Origin: Pseudomonas synxantha
Lineage (GTDB): Bacteria; Pseudomonadota; Gammaproteobacteria; Pseudomonadales; Pseudomonadaceae
Assembly: GCF_900105675.1 (NCBI RefSeq)
Contig: NZ_LT629786.1
Coordinates: 4,588,001-4,652,000 of the forward strand
DNA: 64,000 bases
Reading direction: 5' to 3'
Shown here piece by piece: positions 27,941-38,183 of this stretch (position 1 is the stretch's first letter; every line of letters begins with the position of its first letter). Made by a program: the position numbers and the translations under genes. Under the pieces are notes generated by a model. It was given only the letters and a program-made list of their open reading frames with translations, was not told the origin of the DNA and searched no databases.

Positions 27941-28267
27941 CTATTGCACAAGCGTGTCCGCAGACGCGGCGGCGGCGCGGCCTTTGAGTACATGAACCAC
28001 GCACACCACCCTCACCAACCCACTGAAGTTCTTCACTCCTCCATAGCGCAAATGCACTTCCCGATCGACATAGGACAACAAGGCACTGACTGAGCAGGTA
28101 TTGATCCTGGCGATCTCCGTCAGAATATTCCAATAGATCTGCTCAAGCCGCAGGCAGGTAGAAAACCCGTTGAGCCTGACCGAACGGGACAATGGCTTGG
28201 CCATCCCCATATCAAACCCCTTGTCAAAGGGGTCGACCTTTATCTTGTGAAAACCACAGGTTTCCAT
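27941..28267 (-). CDS. ribbon-helix-helix domain protein
   Basis: A 108-residue protein whose core (KPLSRSVRLNGFSTCLRLEQIYW then a helix-rich segment) fits the ribbon-helix-helix family used by small DNA-binding regulators and antitoxins. The ATG at 28267 is chosen as the first likely start; no good ribosome site is visible, so the N-terminus is uncertain. No toxin-like partner is adjacent. The targets are unknown. Confidence 0.68.
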   Translation of the reverse strand: METCGFHKIKVDPFDKGFDMGMAKPLSRSVRLNGFSTCLRLEQIYWNILTEIARINTCSVSALLSYVDREVHLRYGGVKNFSGLVRVVCVVHVLKGRAAAASADTLVQ

Positions 28268-28475
28268 CACTCCCTTACCTACTCCACGTGACATACACCT
28301 GACACTCCATTGCCAAACAGCAGCCAATGGGCTTCTCCCATTGGGCGATGGGCCTATAAAACCGCAGGACGCGCGGGGCAGCCAGAAGACGGGGAGTTGT
28401 TAGTCGTAGGACAACGCCAGGAAGCGCAGGGAAACAGGCAGGCAGCGCCCAGAAGGCGCCGCCCGGGTTCGACAC

Positions 28476-28949
28476 TTACTGGTTTTCAAGCAGGGAACGC
28501 AGCATCCACGCGGTTTTCTCGTGGACCTGCATACGCTGGGTCAGCAGGTCCGCCGTCGGCTCATCACTGACCTTGTCGAGCAATGGGAAGATGCCACGGG
28601 CGGTACGCGTGACCGCTTCCTGGCCTGCCACCAGTTGCTTGATCATCTCTTCGGCGCTCGGCACGCCCTCTTCTTCCTTGATCGAAGACAGGCGGGCGTA
28701 GATCGAATAGGCGCCAGGTGCCGGGAAACCCAGGGCCCGGATGCGCTCGGCGATGGAGTCCACTGCCAGCGCCAGTTCGTTGTACTGCTCCTCGAACATC
28801 AGGTGCAGCGTACGAAACATGGGGCCCGTGACGTTCCAGTGGAAGTTATGGGTCTTCAGATAAAGAACATAGGTATCGGACAGCAGCCGCGAGAGTCCGT
28901 CGACGATGGATTTACGGTCTTCTTCACTGATACCAATATCGATTGCCAT
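28476..28949 (-). CDS. Dps-like ferritin-family stress protein
   Basis: A 157-residue four-helix ferritin-like protein. Dps-type ferroxidase ligands appear in [14 protein letters not shown] and in [19 protein letters not shown]. Dps forms a dodecamer that stores iron and protects DNA from oxidative damage. The ATG at 28949 is chosen because GGGG lies just upstream and the protein then starts [11 protein letters not shown]. It is divergent from the cold-shock-domain gene across 427 bp. Confidence 0.93.
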   Translation of the reverse strand: MAIDIGISEEDRKSIVDGLSRLLSDTYVLYLKTHNFHWNVTGPMFRTLHLMFEEQYNELALAVDSIAERIRALGFPAPGAYSIYARLSSIKEEEGVPSAEEMIKQLVAGQEAVTRTARGIFPLLDKVSDEPTADLLTQRMQVHEKTAWMLRSLLENQ

Positions 28950-29204
28950 GTTTTTCCCCTTCAATTGACGAGCATTCATTGATCAGGTGCAGGATCACTG
29001 TAGCAAGAGAGCGGGCGTCGTGCAGCCCGACACACCCGGGCAGCGTGCGGCAAATCGCCCCTGCACCGCCTGCAGATGTGAATTGGCAAGCCTTTCTCCC
29101 CGTAGGAAGAGTCTCTGCAGGCCACCACAAAAACCTGCACCTGTCTAGGACAAGCGTTTGCCGCAGAAATGCCGTACCCGGCGCAACACGCCGAAATGCT
29201 TGAT

Positions 29205-29233
29205 TTGAGTAGGCACGGCCTTTGCTGTTAAAT
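29205..29233 (+). promoter_or_regulatory. candidate promoter of the cold-shock-domain gene
   Basis: TTGAGT (29205-29210), a 17-bp spacer and TTAAAT (29228-29233). It would give a 5' leader of about 137 bases, a length typical of cold-shock mRNAs. Confidence 0.5.
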
Positions 29234-29242
29234 AGACGCCGT

Positions 29243-29273
29243 GTGGCTGCCGTTTATTTCTGCGGCACGCCAC
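29243..29273 (+). promoter_or_regulatory. hairpin in the 5' leader of the cold-shock-domain gene
   Basis: GTGGCTGCCG pairs with CGGCA-C-GCCAC around a 10-base U-rich loop, starting a few bases after the predicted transcription start. The rest of the 427-bp gap (28950-29376) shows no gene. Confidence 0.5.
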
Positions 29274-29376
29274 ATAGGCTGATACCCGCGTACGTGCTCA
29301 ACGCCTCCCATTGTTCAGAAGCGAACCGTGCCAGTCAGCTCTTCCTTGTGATCCGTCTTAACGTGAGTTAATCAAA

Positions 29377-29979
29377 ATGTTGAAAATCGTCCACCTGCTA
29401 ACGGGCGTTGCAGCTTTGCTGCTGTCCTTTATCCCGAGCCTGCAGCCTGAAAGCCTGCCCTACCTGCAACAACATGACGCTCTGTACCTGGCCTTGTTCG
29501 GCCTGCTTAACCTGACGCTCGCACCGGTAATCCCTTACTGGAACAAAGGCACGCGTCATCAACTGCAAAACCTGGTCAGTGCGCTGCTGGTGCTGACTGT
29601 TGTCGTACAAACCCTCACCCTCCTGGCGCCCATGCCTGAAGTCGGTGGCCATCCGGCTATCCTGCTCAGCCTGGTGATTGCTCTGGTCGCCATTGTTCTT
29701 CACCTGGCCATCAGCTTCTACCGTTCGTCCCCAGCGGCCGCGTCGCAAAACTACGACATGACCAACCGGGATACCGGGACCGTCAAGTGGTTCAACACCT
29801 CCAAAGGCTTCGGCTTCATTTCCCGCGATTCGGGCGACGATATCTTCGTCCACTTCCGGGCTATCCGTGGCGAAGGCCACCGCGTCCTGGTCGAAGGCCA
29901 GCGCGTGGAGTTCTCGGTGATGAACCGTGACAAGGGCCTGCAAGCTGAAGATGTCATCGCTGCCCTGCCGCGTCGCTGA
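29377..29979 (+). CDS. membrane-anchored cold-shock-domain protein
   Basis: A 200-residue fusion. The first 120 or so residues hold about four hydrophobic helices (for example [16 protein letters not shown]). After a short linker, residues about 130-198 form a complete cold-shock domain with both RNA-binding motifs ([12 protein letters not shown] and DIFVHF). Such domains bind single-stranded RNA or DNA. Here the domain would be tethered to the inner membrane, presumably facing the cytoplasm. It is a single-gene unit with a bidirectional terminator after it. Confidence 0.9.
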   Translation: MLKIVHLLTGVAALLLSFIPSLQPESLPYLQQHDALYLALFGLLNLTLAPVIPYWNKGTRHQLQNLVSALLVLTVVVQTLTLLAPMPEVGGHPAILLSLVIALVAIVLHLAISFYRSSPAAASQNYDMTNRDTGTVKWFNTSKGFGFISRDSGDDIFVHFRAIRGEGHRVLVEGQRVEFSVMNRDKGLQAEDVIAALPRR

Positions 29980-29995
29980 TCCCAGCCCTCGCAGC

Positions 29996-30037
29996 AAAAA
30001 AAACCGCGATCCAGCGTTGCCTGGATCGCGGTTTTTT
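29996..30037. terminator. bidirectional terminator between the cold-shock-domain gene and slyX
   Basis: An 11-bp perfect stem (CCGCGATCCAG) with a six-base loop, flanked by A8 on the left and T6 on the right. It can end both convergent transcripts. Confidence 0.92.
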
Positions 30038-30050
30038 ATTGCCTGCCAGT

Positions 30051-30257
30051 TCAATAGTGCGGCGGCGGCGCTTCTTCTTCGGACGACTCGAACTGCCCGC
30101 CCATTTCTTCCTGGCGCTTGAGCAGGGCCGTCATCTGCAATTGCAGGCGCTCGACCGCACGCTGCTGGGTGACCAGGATGTCATTGAGGGTCTCGATGGT
30201 GTCGTCCTGGAAGGCCAGGCGGCTTTCCAGGTCGGTGACGCGATCTTGCAGGTCCAT
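30051..30257 (-). CDS. slyX: SlyX family protein
   Basis: A 68-residue protein, mostly one coiled coil ([20 protein letters not shown]) with a Pro-rich tail ending PPPHY, which is the SlyX signature. Its function is unknown. It lies 3 bp after the HIT gene and is co-transcribed with it. Confidence 0.93.
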   Translation of the reverse strand: MDLQDRVTDLESRLAFQDDTIETLNDILVTQQRAVERLQLQMTALLKRQEEMGGQFESSEEEAPPPHY

Positions 30258-30260
30258 GGT

Positions 30261-30686
30261 TCAGTCCTGGGTAAAGATGAATTCGGCGGGCAATAGCTCA
30301 CGCAAAAGAGCGCGCATCGCCGACACTTGCTCGTGGTTATAAGGCTGGGCGGGATGTTTGCCCCACACCGGAGCCGGCCAGGCGGCGTCATCGCGTTTAC
30401 GCACGATCACGTGCACATGCAACTGGTTGACCACGTTGCCCAGCGCGCCGATGTTCATCTTATCGGCGGCCAGCCCTTCATTGAGCAGCTGCGCCAGGGC
30501 CGTCGTCTCTTGCCACAAGGTTTGTTGATCTGCGACATCCAGTTGAAACACTTCGCTGATATTGTCGATGCGCGGTACCAGGATAAACCAGGGGTAGTTC
30601 GAGTCATTGGACAGCAGCAGGCGACACAGCGGGAAGTCCCCAATGGCCAAGGTATCTTGTTGCAGGCGTTGATCTAGGGCGAACAC
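30261..30686 (-). CDS. HIT-family hydrolase
   Basis: A 141-residue histidine-triad protein; the catalytic HVHVIVR motif sits near residue 93. HIT proteins hydrolyse or transfer nucleoside-phosphate bonds, with AMP-linked substrates common. The start is GTG with CGGAG upstream. It pairs with slyX, as in P. aeruginosa from memory. The exact substrate cannot be told. Confidence 0.9.
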   Translation of the reverse strand: MFALDQRLQQDTLAIGDFPLCRLLLSNDSNYPWFILVPRIDNISEVFQLDVADQQTLWQETTALAQLLNEGLAADKMNIGALGNVVNQLHVHVIVRKRDDAAWPAPVWGKHPAQPYNHEQVSAMRALLRELLPAEFIFTQD

Positions 30687-31430
30687 GTGGACACTCCGTT
30701 CGGCAGGTCAGTTTCAGGCGCCCAGCATACCTTCGAATGCCCACGTGTTCACGACGAATGGGCACAAGCCTTGAGGCAATCGGATAAAAACTACGCACCT
30801 TTTCGAGGCAGGCGCACAGTCGAACACGCTACCTCGGGCCTCGGCGGCACGCACCAAAATGACTCGCTTGTGCCTCAAAGGGATCCGCCAAGTACCCACT
30901 GACGGGGTGGACCGGTAACGTTTTACCCCGACGAACACCTTTGTGAGTGACCGCACGGGTGTAACACCCCGGCGCCAAGCTCGAACCATAGAGTGTAAAG
31001 GCCCCGTGTTTATGCGGTTTTTACACTCTCTTCACGCTTTTCACGAAAAAATGACATTCGGCTACCATTTTGAGCACGCTTGTTGCATTCAACCTCATAT
31101 CGTCGGCAACGGCACCCGTTTGGAAGCAGGTGTTTCGCGATAAAAACCAGCGGCGGTTCAATGCGCATCAAGGAAGCCTTCAAAGTTTGAAAGATGTAGG
31201 AAAAGAGCATTGAAGTTGTCAGCCCGGTTACATTCGGGCTGTGAATTTGCGACATGGATCTAGCGATTTACGACAGCCTCGTAAAGAAGCTGAAAGGAAA
31301 GATGGGTAAGTATCGTCATTAGAGTCTGCGTGATATAACTTTGCGCCGACACAAATAAAGAAAGAGCCGCCCAGATAAAAATACAGGTGGGACGGCAGTA
31401 CTCTTCCTAAAACCAAAGGAGCAAATCACG
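30687..31430. other. 744-bp intergenic region upstream of the OprD porin
   Basis: No convincing gene. It holds a perfect 10-bp inverted repeat (30990-30999 and 31020-31029, AGAGTGTAAA) with a 20-bp spacer, and a hairpin at 31220-31241 (CAGCCCG/CGGGCTG). The last part before the porin is rich in A and likely forms a long leader. Short open frames here lack ribosome sites. Confidence 0.6.
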
Positions 31431-32711
31431 ATGCGCGTGATGAAGTGGAGCATGATCGCCCTGGCTGTTTCAGCAGGCACCTCGCAGTTCGCAATGGCGT
31501 CCGCCCAGGACGATTCCAAGGGCTTTGTTGAAGACAGTACGTTCACTATCAATACTCGCGCCCTGTACTTCAGCCGCGACTTCCGTAACAACCCGTCGGG
31601 CCCGGGTTCGAAGAGCCGTGCAGAAGAAACCGGCCTGGGCTTCAATGCCCTGTACGAATCGGGCTTCACCCAAGGCACCATTGGTGTCGGTGTCGACGTG
31701 ATCGGCCTGATGGGCCTCAAGCTCGACAGCGGCAAGGGTCGAGCTGGCACGGGTCTGTTCCCCACCGGTTCCGACGGTCGTTCGCAGGACGATTACTCCA
31801 AGGGCGGCGGCGCGGTTAAGTTCCGCATCTCCAATACTGTGTTGAAAGTCGGTGACCAGTACACCACCGCGCCAGTGTTCGCTTCCGACGACAGCCGTCT
31901 GTTGCCGGAGCTGCCACAGGGTATCTCGATCACCAGCAACGAGATCAAGGGCCTCAAGCTTGAGGGCGGCCACTTCACCTCCAGCGTCGCGCAGGCACAG
32001 ACCTACCATGACAGCCTGGGCCTGACGAAAACCGACTTTGTCGGCGGCGTCTACGCGTTCACTCCGGAATTCACCGGTAGCCTGTACTACGCGAAAACCG
32101 AAGATTACTTCCGCAAGTACTACAGCAACCTGAACTGGACCCACGCGTTGAGCGATGATCAGTCCTTCGCGCTGGACTTCAACATCTACGACACCAAGAG
32201 CGATGGCGCAGGCCTGCAACGCGCAGAGAAGGATGGCGTGACCAAGCTCGACAACCGCGCGTTCAGCTTGCAGGGTGCGTACACCATCGGCGCTCACACC
32301 TTCACCCTGGCAGCCCAGAAGGTTACCGGTGACGGCGACTACGGTTACGGCGTAGACGGCGGCGGCACGGTATTCCTGGCCAACTCCATCGCCCGTTCCG
32401 ACTTCAACGCCGAAGGCGAGAAGTCCTACCAGGCGCGCTACGACATCAACATGGCGACCTTCGGCATTCCTGGCCTGAGCTTCATGACTCGCTACGTCAC
32501 CGGTAGCGGCGCCAACACTGGCACGACCAGCAACGGCAAAGAGTGGGAACGCGACATCGAAGCCAAGTACGTGATTCAGAGCGGCCCGGCTAAAGACCTC
32601 AGCCTGCGTCTGCGTCAAGCGACTTACCGCTCCGGTGATGGCGTTTACTACGGTTCGCCTTCTATCGACGAGCTGCGCCTGATCGCGAACTACCCGCTGA
32701 ACATCTTGTAA
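31431..32711 (+). CDS. oprD: OprD-family outer-membrane porin
   Basis: A 426-residue beta-barrel porin with a signal peptide (about 1-25, ending AMASAQ) and alternating aromatic strands through to a C-terminal strand ending NYPLNIL. OprD-family proteins take up small carboxylates and basic amino acids, and OprD itself admits carbapenems. An AAGGAG lies 10 bases before the ATG. Placement next to slyX and HIT matches my memory of the P. aeruginosa oprD locus, but the family has many paralogues, so substrate specificity is uncertain. Codon use is highly biased, indicating strong expression. Confidence 0.92.
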   Translation: MRVMKWSMIALAVSAGTSQFAMASAQDDSKGFVEDSTFTINTRALYFSRDFRNNPSGPGSKSRAEETGLGFNALYESGFTQGTIGVGVDVIGLMGLKLDSGKGRAGTGLFPTGSDGRSQDDYSKGGGAVKFRISNTVLKVGDQYTTAPVFASDDSRLLPELPQGISITSNEIKGLKLEGGHFTSSVAQAQTYHDSLGLTKTDFVGGVYAFTPEFTGSLYYAKTEDYFRKYYSNLNWTHALSDDQSFALDFNIYDTKSDGAGLQRAEKDGVTKLDNRAFSLQGAYTIGAHTFTLAAQKVTGDGDYGYGVDGGGTVFLANSIARSDFNAEGEKSYQARYDINMATFGIPGLSFMTRYVTGSGANTGTTSNGKEWERDIEAKYVIQSGPAKDLSLRLRQATYRSGDGVYYGSPSIDELRLIANYPLNIL

Positions 32712-32758
32712 TCGTCTGTTTAATTACAATGATGGCTTAAGGCTTCGGCCTTAAACAG

Positions 32759-32796
32759 AAAAGCCGCTCCATGTTTAAACAAGGAGCGGCTTTTTT
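32759..32796 (+). terminator. terminator of the OprD porin gene
   Basis: AAAAGCCGCTCC and GGAGCGGC arms around a 12-base loop, followed by TTTTTT. Confidence 0.9.
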
Positions 32797-32894
32797 ATTG
32801 CAGTTTTATTTCAATCAAAAAAAACAACTAGCAAGCTAAGTAACTAGTTTGCCAAAGCTGACCTATCGGGCAAGTTCGACAGATTCACGCCAAG

Positions 32895-33737
32895 TTATTT
32901 CGCCACACTTTCCTGCATCACACGAATAACCCGCTGCGGAAACGGAATATCAATCCCCGCTGCTTTCAAACGATCACGCGCCAGTTCATTAAACATGAAC
33001 ATCACGTCCCAATAATCCGGGGTACTGGTCCAGCAGCGCAGGGAAACCGTAATGGAGCTGTCGCCCAAGGTCGAAACCACCGCCACCGGTGCAGGATCAG
33101 CCAGCACCCGTGGGTCTTTGGCCAGTTCCAGCAGCACTTCGCGAGCTTTTTGCAGGTCTGCCTCGTAATCCACACCGACGTCAAACACTACCTTGCGGGT
33201 TGGCTGGCGGTTGGTGTTGGTGATGATGCCGTTGGACAGGATGCCGTTGGGCAGGATCACCGTCTTGTTGTCGCCGGTACGCAGCACGGTGTGGAAAATC
33301 TGGATGCTGTCGACGGTGCCGGAGGTGCCTTGGGCTTCGATCCAGTCGCCAATGCGGAACGGGCGGAACAGCAGGATCAGCACGCCACCGGCGAAGTTGG
33401 CCAGGCTGCCTTGCAATGCCAGGCCGATGGCCAGGGTCGCGGCGCCGATAGCGGCGACGAACGAGGTGGTTTCCACACCGATCATCGAGGCCACGCTGAC
33501 CACCAGCATGACCTTGAGCACGATGTTCGCCAGGCTGGTAATGAAGTGCTGCAGCGCAAGGTCAGCATTGCGTACCGCGAGCAAGCGGCCCACGCGATGG
33601 GTCAGTTTGTTGATCAGCCACCAGCCGATGGCCAGGGTCAGCATGGCCAGCAATACACGGCTGCCATATTCCATGATCATCGGGATCCAGGACTGGGAGG
33701 TCTTGATCAAATGATCCACTTCTGCGTTTAAATCCAT
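32895..33737 (-). CDS. mscS: small-conductance mechanosensitive channel
   Basis: A 280-residue MscS-type channel with three membrane helices. The pore-lining third helix shows the Gly/Ala pattern (GLALQGSLANFAGGVLILL), followed by the beta domain (FRIGDWIEAQGTSGTV) and an alpha/beta cytoplasmic vestibule. It opens under membrane tension to release solutes. The ATG at 33737 has AGGAG upstream; an earlier in-frame start would add an unlikely 25 residues. Confidence 0.95.
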   Translation of the reverse strand: MDLNAEVDHLIKTSQSWIPMIMEYGSRVLLAMLTLAIGWWLINKLTHRVGRLLAVRNADLALQHFITSLANIVLKVMLVVSVASMIGVETTSFVAAIGAATLAIGLALQGSLANFAGGVLILLFRPFRIGDWIEAQGTSGTVDSIQIFHTVLRTGDNKTVILPNGILSNGIITNTNRQPTRKVVFDVGVDYEADLQKAREVLLELAKDPRVLADPAPVAVVSTLGDSSITVSLRCWTSTPDYWDVMFMFNELARDRLKAAGIDIPFPQRVIRVMQESVAK

Positions 33738-33874
33738 GTAGCTTCTCCTGTCTTTGCGGATATGCGGCTTGATTGACTGCCTGAAAACGCAATTGAGCCC
33801 CGTAGGGCTCAATTGTAGGCGCTGAGTCTGGGGCGTGGGACGTCAAAAACCCCCACAGGTTCCCCAAAGTGCCA

Positions 33875-34360
33875 TCAGTCGCGGAAGTTATTGAACTGCA
33901 GCGGCATGTCGAAGGTCTTGGCGCGCAGGGCCGCGATGGCCTCTTGCAGGTCGTCGCGCTTCTTGCCGGTGACACGCACCTGCTCGCCCTGGATGGCGGC
34001 CTGGACTTTCAGCTTGGCATCCTTGATATGCGCGACGATCTTCTTCGCCAGCTCCTTGTCGATGCCTTCCTTGAGCACGGCGTCCTGCTTCATCAGCTTG
34101 CCGGAGGCGTAGGCGTCCTTGACTTCAAGGCACTGCACGTCGATCTTGCGCTTGACCAGGGCCAGCTTGAGGATCTCGATCATCGCTTCCAGCTGGAAAT
34201 CGGCTTCAGCGGTCAGGTTGACGGTCAGTTCCTTTTCCTTGAATTCGAAGCTGCCCTTGCCTTTCAAGTCATAGCGACGGTCCAGTTCCTTGACGGCGTT
34301 CTCGACGGCGTTGGTGACTTCGTGTTTGTCCAGTTCAGATACCACGTCGAACGAAGGCAT
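33875..34360 (-). CDS. yajQ: YajQ family nucleotide-binding protein
   Basis: A 161-residue protein starting [15 protein letters not shown], with two ferredoxin-like domains. Family members bind nucleic acid or nucleotides; in Xanthomonas and P. aeruginosa YajQ proteins were reported as c-di-GMP effectors. It is divergent from panE across 123 bp. Confidence 0.96.
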   Translation of the reverse strand: MPSFDVVSELDKHEVTNAVENAVKELDRRYDLKGKGSFEFKEKELTVNLTAEADFQLEAMIEILKLALVKRKIDVQCLEVKDAYASGKLMKQDAVLKEGIDKELAKKIVAHIKDAKLKVQAAIQGEQVRVTGKKRDDLQEAIAALRAKTFDMPLQFNNFRD

Positions 34361-34378
34361 GTGATTTCTCCAATATAA

Positions 34379-35401
<1,023 letters not shown>

Positions 35402-35447
35402 GGCACGCGCTACCCTGCCTACCTGTCTATCACCTTGGAAAACCCTG

Positions 35448-37484
35448 ATGCCACTGCGCCAGCGTCTTGAAAATCTACCGGTAGGGCAGAAACTGCTGGT
35501 GGCCCTGCTGGTGCTATTGACCACGGTGTTGCTGGTGGCCAACCTCACATTTATCAGCGCTGCCTACTGGATCTCCCAGGAAAGCATGGCGCCCCAGGCA
35601 TTGCAGGCCATTGGTCGACTGGTGTCCAACCCATCGCTCGCCGCCGAGGCGCTCGAATCCCCGGCCAAGGCCGAGGCGCTGCTCAATGAACTGACCAGCT
35701 ACTCACCACTGCGCGCCGCCGCTCTCTACGACGGTGAAGGCAACCGTCTGGCGCAGATGCAGCACGGCGACCGCCTGCACCTGCCGGACAACTATCGGCA
35801 TATCGAGGCCTGGCGCCTGACCGAGTTTCGCAGCAACCAGGTCATCACCCTGCCCCGCGGCACCCAGCCTTCCGGGCATTTACTGCTGGTGGCCAGCAGT
35901 GAGCTGCCGGTGGCCTTCTATACCGGCACGCTGACCGCGAGCCTGGGCATCCTGATTTTCAGTGTGCTGTTGTGGCTGGTCATCGCCCGGCAAATCAAAC
36001 GTCTGATCACGCGGCCCATCCATGAACTGGAAGAACTGTCGCGGCAGGTCACCCGTGAAGAGAACTACGCCCTGCGCGCCGGGCGTGGCAACCATGACGA
36101 GATCGGCAGCCTGGCCGAAGCCTTCAACACCATGTTGTCGCGTATCGAAGCCCGCGAGCAGCAGCTCAAGCGTGCGCGTGACGATTCCCAGGCTGCTTAC
36201 GACCAGGCCCAGGGGCTGGCCGAAGAGACCCGGCATACCAACCGCAAGCTGGAACTGGAAGTCCAGGTGCGCAGCAAGATCGAGAAAAAGCTCACGGGCT
36301 TCCAGAACTACCTCAACAGCATTATCGACTCGATGCCCTCGGCGCTGATCGCCCTGGATGAACAGCTCTATGTCACCCAGTGGAACCAGGAAGCCACCGC
36401 CCTTTCCGGCACGCGCCTGGACGAAGCCCTGAACCAGCCGATCTTCCTTGCCTTCCAGCCGCTCAAACCATACCTGCCGCAAATCAAGGCCACGGTGGAG
36501 CAACACACAGTTGAACGGATCGAGCGGGTCACCTGGATCAAGGACGATGAACCCAAGCATTACGCCCTGACGTTCTACCCGTTGATGGGTGGTGCCGGGC
36601 GTGGCGTGGTGATCCGAATCGACGACATCACCCAACGCCTGTCCCTGGAAGAAATGATGGTGCAGTCGGAAAAAATGCTCTCGGTGGGCGGCCTGGCCGC
36701 CGGCATGGCCCACGAAATCAACAACCCACTGGGCGCGATCCTGCATAACGTGCAGAACATCCGTCGCCGCCTGTCTCCGGAGCTGCCCAAGAACCTGGAG
36801 TACGCCGAGCAGGTGGGCATCGAGCTGGACACGGTCAATCGTTACCTGCAAGGCCGCGAAGTCCCGCAGTTGCTCGACGGTATTCAGCAGGCCGGGGCGC
36901 GGGCGGCGAAAATCGTTACCCATATGCTCAGTTTCAGCCGCCGCAGTAACCGCCAGATGGCCCCCTGCGACTTGCCGGCCTTGATCGACCAGGCCGTGGA
37001 AATCGCCGGCAACGATTTCGACCTGACCATCGGCTTCGACTTCAAGGGCCAGGCGATCATCCGTCAGTTCGACCCGCAATTGGGCCCTGTGCCCGGCACC
37101 GCCAACGAGCTGGAACAAGTGCTGCTCAACCTGCTGAAGAACGCCGCCCAAGCCATTCACCTGCGCGAAGACGACAGCGAGCCGGGGCGTATTATCCTGC
37201 GCACCCGCCTCAACCCGCCGTGGGCAGAAATACAGGTGGAAGACAACGGCATCGGCATGAGCGAAAACGTGCGCAAGCGCACCTTCGAACCGTTCTTCAC
37301 CACCAAGGAAATCGGCCAGGGCACCGGGCTTGGGCTGTCGGTGTCGTATTTCATCATCACCAACAACCACAAGGGCCAGATGGAAGTGCATTCCACCCCA
37401 GGCCAAGGCACCTGCTTTACCTTGCGCCTGCCCCTGGCCGGCAGCCAATTGTCCCCTACAGAACTCACCCAACTGGAGCACTGA
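35448..37484 (+). CDS. membrane sensor histidine kinase (HAMP-PAS-HisKA-HATPase)
   Basis: A 678-residue kinase. Membrane helices at about 16-40 and 160-180 flank a periplasmic sensor of about 120 residues. HAMP at 181-240 is followed by a coiled coil, then a PAS domain at about 285-400. The phospho-acceptor is His422 in AHEINNPLG, and the ATPase domain carries the N box NLLKNAAQA and G boxes DNGIGM and GTGLGLS. No response regulator is adjacent, so it is an orphan here. It lies 46 bp after panE, and the adenosyltransferase gene follows after 2 bp. Confidence 0.95.
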   Translation: MPLRQRLENLPVGQKLLVALLVLLTTVLLVANLTFISAAYWISQESMAPQALQAIGRLVSNPSLAAEALESPAKAEALLNELTSYSPLRAAALYDGEGNRLAQMQHGDRLHLPDNYRHIEAWRLTEFRSNQVITLPRGTQPSGHLLLVASSELPVAFYTGTLTASLGILIFSVLLWLVIARQIKRLITRPIHELEELSRQVTREENYALRAGRGNHDEIGSLAEAFNTMLSRIEAREQQLKRARDDSQAAYDQAQGLAEETRHTNRKLELEVQVRSKIEKKLTGFQNYLNSIIDSMPSALIALDEQLYVTQWNQEATALSGTRLDEALNQPIFLAFQPLKPYLPQIKATVEQHTVERIERVTWIKDDEPKHYALTFYPLMGGAGRGVVIRIDDITQRLSLEEMMVQSEKMLSVGGLAAGMAHEINNPLGAILHNVQNIRRRLSPELPKNLEYAEQVGIELDTVNRYLQGREVPQLLDGIQQAGARAAKIVTHMLSFSRRSNRQMAPCDLPALIDQAVEIAGNDFDLTIGFDFKGQAIIRQFDPQLGPVPGTANELEQVLLNLLKNAAQAIHLREDDSEPGRIILRTRLNPPWAEIQVEDNGIGMSENVRKRTFEPFFTTKEIGQGTGLGLSVSYFIITNNHKGQMEVHSTPGQGTCFTLRLPLAGSQLSPTELTQLEH

Positions 37485-37486
37485 CC

Positions 37487-38065
37487 ATGGGCTTTCGCCT
37501 GTCGAAAATCTACACCCGTACCGGCGACAAGGGCGAAACCGGCCTCGGTGACGGCCGCCGCGTGCCCAAGGACCACCCGCGCGTGGAAGCGATCGGCGAG
37601 GTGGATACGCTGAACAGCCAGTTGGGCCTGTTGCTGGCCAACCTGGAAGAACAAAGCGGCAAGCACCCGGCGTTAAATGATGTGATTGAAGTGCTCACGC
37701 CGTGCCAGCATCGTCTGTTCGATCTGGGCGGCGAGCTGGCGATGCCGGTGTACAAGGCACTGAACGCGGCGGAAGTGGATCGGCTGGAAGCGGCGATTGA
37801 TCGCTGGAACGAAGAAGTGGGGCCGCTGGAGAACTTCATCCTGCCCGGTGGTTCGGCGCTGATCGCCCAAGCCCATGTGTGTCGCAGCCTGGCGCGCAGT
37901 GCTGAGCGGCGGTGTCAGCACCTGAATGCGTTGGAGCCGCTGGAGGGGGTCGGGTTGGCGTATATCAATCGATTGTCTGACTTGCTGTTTGTGGCGGCCA
38001 GGGTGATTGCCCGGCGCCAAGGTGTTGCCGAAGTGTTATGGCAGGCCGCTGCCAAGCCACACTGA
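37487..38065 (+). CDS. cob(I)alamin adenosyltransferase, PduO type
   Basis: A 192-residue enzyme that transfers the adenosyl group of ATP to cob(I)alamin, making coenzyme B12. The N-terminal signature TRTGDKGETGL and the C-terminal RSAERRCQHL and YINRLSDLLFV segments are family marks. The ATG is 2 bp after the sensor-kinase stop. An open frame reaching further upstream overlaps the kinase gene and is not real. Which B12 enzyme it serves is not shown here. Confidence 0.94.
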   Translation: MGFRLSKIYTRTGDKGETGLGDGRRVPKDHPRVEAIGEVDTLNSQLGLLLANLEEQSGKHPALNDVIEVLTPCQHRLFDLGGELAMPVYKALNAAEVDRLEAAIDRWNEEVGPLENFILPGGSALIAQAHVCRSLARSAERRCQHLNALEPLEGVGLAYINRLSDLLFVAARVIARRQGVAEVLWQAAAKPH

Positions 38066-38092
38066 GATCTATCGGGTGACTGGCAAGGCCCT

Positions 38093-38164
38093 ATCGGGGG
38101 CAAGCCCCCTCCCACACTTGAATGTATTTACAATTCAAAATGTGGGAAGGGGCTTGCCCCCGAT
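38093..38164. repeat. inverted REP pair, head-in orientation
   Basis: The two REP cores are arranged the opposite way to those at 15487 and 24678: the complement core (atcgggggcaagccccctcccac) comes first and the forward core (gtgggaaggggcttgcccccgat) second, about 25 bp apart. It separates the convergent adenosyltransferase and Nudix genes. Confidence 0.88.
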
Positions 38165-38183
38165 TAGGCCCGTCAGGGCACCA

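Noticed and set aside
30943..31255. Small open frames upstream of the OprD porin on both strands
   Set aside because: No ribosome site, odd composition, and they overlap the inverted repeat and hairpin.
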